This document shows, piece after piece, positions 1-6,179 of a stretch of DNA of 9,578 nt; position 1 is the stretch's first letter; each line of letters opens with the position of its first letter. This DNA comes from CAZYTO01 sp964650405 (GTDB taxonomy: Bacteria > Acidobacteriota > Thermoanaerobaculia > Gp7-AA8): assembly GCA_964650405.1 (NCBI GenBank), contig CAZYTO010000228.1, forward strand, positions 1 to 9,578. The letters run 5' to 3'. The position numbers were made by a program, and so were the translations under genes. Below the pieces are notes generated by a model. It was not told the DNA's origin and made no database searches. It saw only the letters and a list, made by a program, of their open reading frames with translations.

Positions 1-88
1 ATTCGACCGAAGCTCTGATCCCTCATCCCCTCATCCCGGGCGACCGTCCGAACTCAAGATGGGCCGCCTGCCAGCAGGACGGGCCATG

Positions 89-113
89 ACTGAAGATGTG
101 ACCCCACGGTCGG
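89..113 (+). repeat. Direct repeat copy 1 (25 bp)
   Basis: This copy begins ACTGAAGATGTGACC and ends CCACGGTCGG. It matches the copy at 160-183 except for one extra C in the C run. A weaker third relative of the 5' half (AACTCAAGATG) starts at 51. The last 10 bases (104-113) are the reverse complement of 229-238. It may be a regulatory-protein site or part of an insertion-sequence end; the sequence alone does not decide. Confidence 0.75.
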
Positions 114-159
114 CGGTCCTTCCCATGACCCCCACCCTTCCCACCCTCCGGTAGCGTGA

Positions 160-183
160 ACTGAAGATGTGACCCACGGTCGG
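160..183 (+). repeat. Direct repeat copy 2 (24 bp)
   Basis: This is the second copy, 71 bp downstream of the first, with a single-base deletion in the C run. Its 3' end, extended by one base (174-184, CCACGGTCGGG), is an exact 11-bp inverted match to 228-238 (CCCGACCGTGG). That match lies directly before the start of the ModE-like gene. A 43-nt loop would separate the arms, so paired protein sites are more plausible than a terminator-like hairpin. Confidence 0.75.
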
Positions 184-227
184 GAAGTTCTCCCGGGAGG
201 CGGACGGGATGGCCTGTCCTCCCCCGC

Positions 228-238
228 CCCGACCGTGG
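228..238 (-). promoter_or_regulatory. Inverted repeat arm overlapping the ModE-like promoter region (putative operator)
   Basis: CCCGACCGTGG is the reverse complement of 174-184, and 10 of its bases also match 104-113. It sits 14 bp before the ATG at 252 and just upstream of a possible -10 hexamer. Its position would suit a repressor site, possibly for autoregulation by the downstream winged-helix protein. It is not the known E. coli ModE box, so this role is inference only. Confidence 0.3.
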
Positions 239-239
239 C

Positions 240-245
240 TATCAT
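240..245 (+). promoter_or_regulatory. Possible -10 element of the ModE-like gene
   Basis: TATCAT matches 5 of 6 positions of the TATAAT consensus and ends 6 nt before the ATG at 252. Transcription would then start on or next to the A of the start codon, giving a leaderless mRNA. This fits the absence of any Shine-Dalgarno sequence before the ATG. No good -35 hexamer is visible at 17 bp spacing, so confidence is low. Confidence 0.3.
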
Positions 246-251
246 TCCGGC

Positions 252-617
252 ATGACCGCGCAACGGCAACCGCGCCTCCTTCCGCGCCTGCGGGTGATGC
301 TGGGCCCGACCATCCTCCTCGGCCCGGGCAAGGCGGACCTGCTCGAAGCGATCGAGCGCTGCAGGACCATCCGCGACGCGGCCACGGACCTGGGCATGTC
401 CTACATGCGGGCCTGGAACCTCGTCCGGGTGATGAACGCCGGCTTTCGCAAGCCGCTCGTCAGCCTGAGTCGCGGCGGCTCGGCCCGCGGCGGCGCCGAG
501 CTCACGCCGACCGGCCATGCCGTTTTGGATCTGTACCGCACCCTGGAACGGGAGACGCTGGAAGCGACGAAGCCGGCCTGGGTCGAAATGCAGAAGCTGC
601 TGCGGACGGGTCGCTGA
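252..617 (+). CDS. ModE N-terminal-type winged helix-turn-helix regulator (stand-alone, 121 aa)
   Basis: This is probably a DNA-binding transcriptional regulator of the LysR-type winged-helix fold seen at the N-terminus of ModE. The HTH spans about residues 27-63, with the diagnostic GMSYMRAWNLVRVMN recognition helix. It is followed by a wing with paired glycines (75-76 and 80-81) and the GAELTPTG / LDLYRTLE segment. These align well with the E. coli ModE pattern GISYKSAW...GGGGAVLT..G...QLYDLL. The protein ends about 30 residues later, so the C-terminal Mop (molybdate-binding) domains of full ModE are absent, and no molybdate transport or cofactor gene lies nearby. The ATG at 252 is preferred over M16 (297) because residues 8-30 align with the start of the family domain. 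There is no Shine-Dalgarno; a possible -10 lies 6 nt upstream. Its ligand and targets are unknown; autoregulation through the upstream repeats is possible. Confidence 0.85.
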   Translation: MTAQRQPRLLPRLRVMLGPTILLGPGKADLLEAIERCRTIRDAATDLGMSYMRAWNLVRVMNAGFRKPLVSLSRGGSARGGAELTPTGHAVLDLYRTLERETLEATKPAWVEMQKLLRTGR

Positions 618-732
618 TCGCCGCGCGGAGACTGCGCTCAACCCTCCGTGACCTCCGCGTCTCCGCGTGAGACGTCCTTCGTCGATCCTACTCTACCCTG
701 GGATCAACACCCGCGTCGGGAGCGGCCGGGCA
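618..732. other. Convergent intergenic gap between the ModE-like gene and the large kinase-activator gene
   Basis: This 115-bp gap lies between two 3' ends. It contains three imperfect CTCCGYG units (643-670) and two possible stem-loops. One is a 9-bp stem, CGCGGAGAC (624-632) with GTCTCCGCG (659-667), around a 26-nt loop. The other is GATCCTA (684-690) with TGGGATC (699-705), with one G-T pair and an 8-nt loop. Neither is followed by a T-run on either strand, so I do not call an intrinsic terminator. Confidence 0.5.
643..670 (+). repeat. Short tandem repeat of CTCCGYG units
   Basis: Three consecutive imperfect 9-10 bp units read CCTCCGTGA, CCTCCGCGT and CTCCGCGTGA. The pattern resembles a widely scattered intergenic motif (CTCYGCGTCTCYGCGTGAGA-like) that I recall from many environmental bacterial genomes. 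That resemblance is from memory and has not been searched here. Confidence 0.5.
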
Positions 733-3700
733 TCAGTCCCGCGCGTCGATCTTGTACTTCTCGAGCTTGCTCTTCAGCGTATTGCGGGCCACGCCCAGGC
801 GGCGGGCGGTTTCGCGGATGCGGCCGGCGGAGTTCTCCAGGGCACGCTCGATGAGCTGCTTGTCCACGGCGGCCAGCACCTCTTCGTACATATCCCCGCT
901 GATCTCCAGCTTGGCGATGATGGGATTCAGCCACGAGCTCGGCATCGGCACGCCGCCGGTAGGACCGTTCACGACGATGCCGGCGTCGGCGAAGAGACCG
1001 TAGAAATCGTTGCGGGTGATCACCTCGCCGTTCGACATGACGATGGCCCGGTGCAGCGTCGCTTCCAGCTCGCGGACGTTGCCGGGCCAGTTGTAGCGGA
1101 GGAAGAGATCGAGCACGCCCGGCTCGAGGCGCTTCGTCTCCACGCCGAGATCCTTGCAGATTTTGCGGATGAAGTGCTCGGAGAGAAGGGCGATGTCGTC
1201 CTTCCGCTCGCGCAGCCGCGGGAGCATGAGCGGGATGATGTTCAGGCGGTAGAAGAGATCCTCGCGGAAGGTGCCCTGCTCGATGGCCTTCTCGATCTCC
1301 AGGTTGGTGGCGGCCAGGATCTTGACGTCGGTCTTGATGGTCTGCGTGCCGCCGACGCGCTCGAACTCCTTGTCCTCCACCACGCGCAGAAGCTTGGCCT
1401 GCATGGCCAGCGACATCTTGCCGATCTCGTCGAGGAAGATGGAACCGTTGTTGGCCAGCTCGAAGCGCCCCAGCTTGCGGCGGTCCGCGCCGGTGAACGC
1501 GCCTTTCTCGTGGCCGAAGAGCTCCGACTCTGCCAGCGTCTCCGGAAGGGCCGCGCAGTTGATCTTGATGAACGGCCCGTTCCGCCGGGGCGAGACGTTG
1601 TGGATGATGCGCGCCACCAGCCCCTTGCCCGTGCCCGACTCGCCCCGGATGAGCACCGTGGAGTGTCCGGCCGCGGCCTTGCGGATGGCGAACTGGATCT
1701 TGGCCACGACTTCCGATTGCCCGACCACCGAATCGAGGTGCTTCTCGACGAGCACTTCGCGGCGCAAGCTGTCGTTCTCCAGCGAGAGGCGCGTGCGCGC
1801 CTCTTCCAGCTCTTCGTACAGCCGGGCGTTCTCGATGGCCACCGCGGCCTGATCGGCGAAGGCCTCCAGGAAGTTAAGGTCCTTCTGCGAGAAGAGGTGG
1901 CGGGCCTGGCGGTGATCGACGTAGATCGCGCCGGCGATGCGCTCCTTGATGATGAGCGGCACGCAGAGGATGGAGAGGATGTTCTCCGTGATCACCGTCT
2001 CCGACTCGATGAAGCGCTGGTCGGCGCGGGCGTCGGCGGACATCACCGACTGCCCGCTCTGGATGACCTCCTTGACGATGGAGGACGGCGAGCGCTTCGA
2101 CTCCGTGTCGCCGTCCTTGATGTTGCGCACCACGCGCGTGCGGAGCGCGTTCGTGATGGGATCCAGCAGGAGGATCATGCCGCGCTCGGCGCGCAGGCGG
2201 CGGATGGCCAGGTCGAGCACGCGGCCCAGCACTTCCTGCAGGTCGAGCGTGGAGTTGATGATCTTGACGATCTCGTAGAGGCCCACCACACCGGAATCCG
2301 GCGCCTTGCCGGCGGGCTTGATGCGGAACAGCGCGCCGCGGGCCCGCTCCAGGTCGTGCGTGGCGTCGAGGCGCTCGAAGACGCGGATGGCGCTGCGGAT
2401 GGTCTGGGTGGCCTCGTCCGGCTCGTCGCGGAGCAGGCCCACGTCGAAGAGCAGCCGGGCCAGTTCGTACGGCGTCTCCAGCTCCTCGAAGAGCACACGG
2501 GCAGACTCGAACTTCTGCGCCGCTCCCTCGCGGTCGCCGCCGAAGAAGCGGATGTTTCCCTGGACCCACTCGTTCTTAGCCAGGGTGAAGCGGTCGTCCA
2601 GCTCCCGGGCCAGCCCGGCGCCGCGAGTGGCCGACTCGATGGCGTCTTCGATGCGCTGCTGGCGGAAGGCCAGGTTCGCGGCCAGCGTGTGCGCCTTGGC
2701 CAGTGCCGGCTTGGTGTGGTTGGCCTCATAGATGGCCATGGCCCGGGCCAGGTGGCGTTCGGCCTCGGCGTAGTTCTCGCGCTCTTCCTCGATCTCGGTG
2801 AGTATGAAGCTGGCTTCGGCGATCTGGTCCTCGTCGCGGGCGCGCTCCGAGGCGGCCAGCGTCTTCTGCGCGTACTCCAGGGCCTTGGCGATGTCGCCCT
2901 TCTTCATCATCAGGCGGGCCATGGGAACGTAGACGTACGTGCGGGAGGAGCGCTCGTCGCTGAAGCCGGCCATGTCGAGGCAGCACTGGAAGTGCTGCAT
3001 GGCCTCAGTCCAGCGGCCCAGCAGCTCCAGCGACTCGCCGAGGTTGGTCTGGGCCAGGGCCTCGTTCTCGACGGCGCCGATCTTCTGGTCGATGCGCACG
3101 CTCTTCTCGAAGTACTCGGCCGCCTTCACGAAATTGCCGCGGCCGTGCTCGACGACGCCCACGTTGTTGTACGCGGTGATGAGGTCCCACAGGTCGCCCT
3201 CGGCCTCCGAGGCCTCCACGTTCGCCACGTAGTAGTCGAGGGCCTGCTTCCAGTCGCCGAGCTTGTAGACCGTGTTGGCCAGGTTCGTCGACGCGTACTT
3301 GGTCAACTGCTTCGAGCCTAACTTGCGGCCGATGGCCAGGGCCTCGTCCAGGTGGTTCTTCGACTCGTCCCAGGCGCCGATGTTGAAGGCGATGATGCCG
3401 AGCATGTTCTTGATGTAGCCGTAGACGATGCTCGTCGTGTCGTTGCTCAGCAGGTCGGCGGCGCGCTGTGCCGAGACCCGGGCGGCGTCGTAGTCGTCCT
3501 TGTCGCGGTACATCCAGGCGATGCGGTTGAGCAGCTCCGCCACCTCGAGCTTCTGCCCGAGCTGTTCGAACTGCTCCATGGCGTTGTGGAAGTACGAGAG
3601 CGCGGCGTCCTGCTCGCCGCGTTTGCCCAGCACCTTCCCCACCTTCTTCATCACCCGGGCCAGGCCGGCGCTGGGAGAGGAATCGTGGTTGCGGGCCTGG

Positions 3701-6027
3701 ATCGACTTCAGCAGGAACTGGAACGTCTGCATGGCCGAGCGGTAGTCGCTGGCGCGGTAATAAGAGTCGCCGAGCTTCTCGCGGGCGTCGGACTTGCGCG
3801 CCTCGTCGGCACTGCACAGGTCCATCAGCTCCAGGGCGGTTCGGTAGAACTCCGTGGCCTCCTCGTGCGCCACCGTCCGCGTGGCCAGGTCGCCCGCCTC
3901 CATGGCGTAGTGGATCCCCTTCTCCGGATCGCTGGCGCGGGCGTAGTGATAGGCGATCTGGCCGAGGTGCGGGGTCGAGCCGGCCTCCACCAGCGGTTCG
4001 AGGATGCGGGCCACACGTCCGTGCAGCTCCGTGCGGCGGCGCTCGGTCATCGAGTTGTAAAGCGCGTCGCGGAGGTGGATCTGCGGGAAGGTGATGCTCT
4101 TGCCGTCCGTCGACTGATCGAGAAGGCCCTGTTGCACGAGAGAGCGAAGCGCCCTGTAGGACGTCTCGGCGTCGCCGTCGAACATCTGCGTCAGGTGCTC
4201 GGTCTCGCAGACCTCGCCGAAGACGGCCGCAGACTCGAGCATGGCCCGGTCGACGTCTCCCAGCGTCTCGACCTTCTCCATCAGCAGCGACGCCGCGCCG
4301 CCCGGAATGCGCAACGAGCGAATGCGCTCCATCTCGGTCACCCAACCCGCCGGCTGCCAGTGCACGAACTGATGGGCGATGAGGTAGTCGATGATGCGGC
4401 GGATGTTCAGCGGAGAGCCGGCCGACTCCCACTGCATCCAGCGCACGAACTCCTCCGAGACGTTCTGCTCGCCGAGCAGCGACTGTACGTGCTCGCGGAC
4501 CAGCACCTCGTCGAGCGTTCCGACCTGGATGATGGGGAAGGCCCACTCCCGCGAGCGCGTCTCCCACGACGACATCGGCTCGTGGACGACGCTGTCCGAG
4601 GCTTCGCTGGTCACCGTGCCGATGACGAGCAGCATGTTGTGCTTCGCCTCGGACACGAGGAAGGTGAAGAGCTCCACCGTCGACTGGTCGGCCCACTGCA
4701 GGTCTTCCACGATGAGGATGAGCGGCGATCCGCCGCCCTCCCCCGCCGCCGAGAGGAAACCGTACATATCCTGCATCGACTGCACGATGCGGTTGTAGAG
4801 GCGATACTTCTGGCCGTGGGCGTTGGGGCTGTCGCTCGCACTCTCGTCCTGCGACGGCACCACCGGCCGCAGCAGCAGCCGGATCTCCTCGCCGACGTTG
4901 GCGTCGGGATTCACGGCCATGACCATCTGCTGGAAGATCTCGAAGAACGGCGCGTAGACCGTCTTGCGGTTGATGGGGCAGCGGCCGCAGAAGACCCGGG
5001 CCCCGTTGAGCTGTGCCCGAAGCGTGGCGTCGCGGACGATGCGGCTCTTCCCCATCCCCTCGGGGCCGGCCACGATGACACCGTTCCCCCGCCCGGCGCG
5101 GGCTTCGTCGATGAGGAACGTCAGCTCCGCCACCTCGTTCTTGCGTCCGATGAGCGGCGCGGCGAATAGCTCGCCGCGGCCGACGAGCACCTCGCTGGCG
5201 GCGCCCGTCTTCCCCGCCGCCTCGGCCACGTCGCGCACCAGCGCCGCAGCCGAGCCGTACCGGTGCCGCGGGTCCTTCTCCAGCAGCTTGAGGATGATCT
5301 CCTCGAGCTTGGCCGGGATGCGCGGATTGATGGCCGAGGGCGGCCGGATCTCCTCGTCGAGATGCATCCGGATGACGTCGATGGGGGCCTTGCCATATCC
5401 GGGCAGTGCTCCGGTCACCGTCTCGTAGAGGGTCATGCCGAGGGCGTAGAGGTCGGCCCGCGAGTCGACGCGGTCCTGCCGCAGCACCTCCGGCGCCATG
5501 TACTGCAAGGTCCCGCGGATCTGGCGATCGAGGACGTGATGGCTCTGGATGGCCACGCCGAAGTCCATGATCTTGGCCCGGCCGGCGTCGTTCACGAGGA
5601 TATTGGACGGTTTCAGGTCGAGGTGGACGATGCCGAGGTGGTGGATGTGGTGCAGGCCGGAGGCGATCTGCAGGATCACGTCGTAGAGCCCGTCCCAGTT
5701 CTTGCCGTCGAAGAACTCCGAGATCCGCTTCCCGGCGAAGTACTCCATGGTGAAGTAGGGAAAACGGTCGTGCAGGAGCCCGAAGTCATAGACTTTGATG
5801 ATGCTGGCGTGCTCCAGCGAGGCCAGGGTGGCGAATTCGCTCTTGAACTGCAGGAGTTGCTGCAGCTCGTGGAGCTCGTGGCGGAGGATCTTGATGGCCT
5901 CGTCGCGGTTGTCCGAGCAGTCAAAGACACGATAGACAGCCGTGGCGGCTGTCTCCTTGAGTACCGCTCGAATCTGGTAACGAGGCGGTAGCTGCAACTC
6001 GGAGGCGACAGGGTCGGTGACGGTCAT
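733..6027 (-). CDS. Giant Ser/Thr kinase-like / ATPase / TPR / GAF / sigma-54 activator fusion (1764 aa)
   Basis: This is probably a cytoplasmic signal-integrating transcription activator for sigma-54 RNA polymerase; no membrane segment is visible. Domains in order: kinase-like (17-260) with K46, E64, HLD 135-137, N142, DFG 155-157 and APE 178-180. Next is an AAA_16/STAND-like ATPase (about 291-690) with Walker A GPEGMGKS (321-328) and Walker B ILIVEDLQWAD (437-447). About 14 TPRs follow (691-1235), then GAF (about 1247-1400), a coiled coil (1400-1428) and a sigma-54 AAA+ domain (about 1430-1665). The last has Walker A GESGTGKG (1462-1469), GAFTGA (1509-1514), FLDEIG (1531-1536) and NWPGNVREL (1646-1654). 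A Fis-type HTH closes the protein (about 1715-1760). The oddity is the glycine loop, LKETAATAVY (23-32), where all three glycines are replaced (K24, T26, T29), together with HRD changed to HLD. The kinase may be weak or inactive. The kinase-ATPase-TPR-GAF order resembles cyanobacterial HstK-like proteins, but the output is an NtrC-like activator with no receiver domain. The ATG at 6027 lies 16 residues before the kinase fold and has no Shine-Dalgarno. Confidence 0.93.
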   Translation of the reverse strand: MTVTDPVASELQLPPRYQIRAVLKETAATAVYRVFDCSDNRDEAIKILRHELHELQQLLQFKSEFATLASLEHASIIKVYDFGLLHDRFPYFTMEYFAGKRISEFFDGKNWDGLYDVILQIASGLHHIHHLGIVHLDLKPSNILVNDAGRAKIMDFGVAIQSHHVLDRQIRGTLQYMAPEVLRQDRVDSRADLYALGMTLYETVTGALPGYGKAPIDVIRMHLDEEIRPPSAINPRIPAKLEEIILKLLEKDPRHRYGSAAALVRDVAEAAGKTGAASEVLVGRGELFAAPLIGRKNEVAELTFLIDEARAGRGNGVIVAGPEGMGKSRIVRDATLRAQLNGARVFCGRCPINRKTVYAPFFEIFQQMVMAVNPDANVGEEIRLLLRPVVPSQDESASDSPNAHGQKYRLYNRIVQSMQDMYGFLSAAGEGGGSPLILIVEDLQWADQSTVELFTFLVSEAKHNMLLVIGTVTSEASDSVVHEPMSSWETRSREWAFPIIQVGTLDEVLVREHVQSLLGEQNVSEEFVRWMQWESAGSPLNIRRIIDYLIAHQFVHWQPAGWVTEMERIRSLRIPGGAASLLMEKVETLGDVDRAMLESAAVFGEVCETEHLTQMFDGDAETSYRALRSLVQQGLLDQSTDGKSITFPQIHLRDALYNSMTERRRTELHGRVARILEPLVEAGSTPHLGQIAYHYARASDPEKGIHYAMEAGDLATRTVAHEEATEFYRTALELMDLCSADEARKSDAREKLGDSYYRASDYRSAMQTFQFLLKSIQARNHDSSPSAGLARVMKKVGKVLGKRGEQDAALSYFHNAMEQFEQLGQKLEVAELLNRIAWMYRDKDDYDAARVSAQRAADLLSNDTTSIVYGYIKNMLGIIAFNIGAWDESKNHLDEALAIGRKLGSKQLTKYASTNLANTVYKLGDWKQALDYYVANVEASEAEGDLWDLITAYNNVGVVEHGRGNFVKAAEYFEKSVRIDQKIGAVENEALAQTNLGESLELLGRWTEAMQHFQCCLDMAGFSDERSSRTYVYVPMARLMMKKGDIAKALEYAQKTLAASERARDEDQIAEASFILTEIEEERENYAEAERHLARAMAIYEANHTKPALAKAHTLAANLAFRQQRIEDAIESATRGAGLARELDDRFTLAKNEWVQGNIRFFGGDREGAAQKFESARVLFEELETPYELARLLFDVGLLRDEPDEATQTIRSAIRVFERLDATHDLERARGALFRIKPAGKAPDSGVVGLYEIVKIINSTLDLQEVLGRVLDLAIRRLRAERGMILLLDPITNALRTRVVRNIKDGDTESKRSPSSIVKEVIQSGQSVMSADARADQRFIESETVITENILSILCVPLIIKERIAGAIYVDHRQARHLFSQKDLNFLEAFADQAAVAIENARLYEELEEARTRLSLENDSLRREVLVEKHLDSVVGQSEVVAKIQFAIRKAAAGHSTVLIRGESGTGKGLVARIIHNVSPRRNGPFIKINCAALPETLAESELFGHEKGAFTGADRRKLGRFELANNGSIFLDEIGKMSLAMQAKLLRVVEDKEFERVGGTQTIKTDVKILAATNLEIEKAIEQGTFREDLFYRLNIIPLMLPRLRERKDDIALLSEHFIRKICKDLGVETKRLEPGVLDLFLRYNWPGNVRELEATLHRAIVMSNGEVITRNDFYGLFADAGIVVNGPTGGVPMPSSWLNPIIAKLEISGDMYEEVLAAVDKQLIERALENSAGRIRETARRLGVARNTLKSKLEKYKIDARD

Positions 6028-6062
6028 GAAGACGCGGATACGAAACTGTTAACGAGGGTGAG

Positions 6063-6094
6063 AATATAACCCATGTGGGACGGAAGAGGGTCAA
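6063..6094 (-). promoter_or_regulatory. Possible sigma-70-type promoter of the large kinase-activator gene
   Basis: Read on the minus strand, TTGACC (6089-6094) matches 5 of 6 bases of the -35 consensus and TATATT (6063-6068) matches 5 of 6 of the -10. The spacer is 20 bp, longer than the usual 16-18, which weakens the pair. If the -10 is real, transcription would start near 6056, giving a leader of about 30 nt before the ATG at 6027. Confidence 0.35.
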
Positions 6095-6157
6095 AAAATG
6101 AATCGGGAGGCGCGTTGAGCGTCGCTCTTCCTCCTTCTTCCTACACGCGGTAGGGCT

Positions 6158-6163
6158 TAGAAT
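6158..6163 (+). promoter_or_regulatory. Possible -10 element of the membrane kinase gene
   Basis: TAGAAT matches 5 of 6 positions of the -10 consensus and lies 16 nt before the ATG at 6180. Transcription would start near 6170 with a leader of only about 10 nt, too short for a normal Shine-Dalgarno; none is present. No convincing -35 sits at 16-18 bp spacing; the better TTGAGC (6115-6120) is 37 bp away. Confidence 0.25.
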
Positions 6164-6179
6164 CGCGCGTAACTCATTC

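Larger units (their letters stand above)
1..251. other. Non-coding upstream region with short repeats
   Basis: I find no convincing gene here. The reading frames that cross it have no recognisable domain and overlap repeats. It holds a perfect 8-bp tandem duplication (CCTCATCC twice, 21-36) and the direct and inverted repeats listed separately. A short self-complementary stretch lies at 67-78. The region ends at the start codon of the ModE-like gene, so it probably contains that gene's promoter and any operators. It may also hold the remains of a mobile-element end, but no transposase is visible. Confidence 0.6.
6028..6179. promoter_or_regulatory. Divergent intergenic regulatory region between the two kinase genes
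   Basis: The two kinase genes are transcribed outward from these 152 bp, so their promoters must lie here or inside the opposite gene's 5' end. The region is more AT-rich than its surroundings around 6048-6102. It contains a short inverted repeat CCCA-TG-TGGG (6070-6079) between the candidate minus-strand promoter elements, which could be an operator. Neither start codon has a recognisable Shine-Dalgarno. I see no GG-N10-GC sigma-54 pattern with good flanking bases on the minus-strand side, so there is no sign that the large regulator activates itself. Confidence 0.6.

Noticed and set aside
1..251. CRISPR array
   Set aside because: There are only two strong repeat copies with uneven spacing (71 bp) and no cas gene nearby.
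54..641. 195-codon minus-strand frame across the repeats and the ModE-like gene
   Set aside because: It crosses the repeat cluster, has no domain, and conflicts with a clear ModE-type wHTH on the other strand.
667..5991. Very long open frames on the + strand antisense to the large kinase-activator gene (884, 605 and 242 codons in one register)
   Set aside because: They are in exact codon register with the sense gene. Stops there would need sense TTA, CTA or TCA codons, which are rare at this GC content. The translations have no recognisable domain and the sense protein is fully explained by known families.
6115..6163. TTGAGC/TAGAAT as a paired promoter for the membrane kinase
   Set aside because: The spacer is 37 bp, far outside the usual 16-18, so only the -10-like element is kept as a weak candidate.
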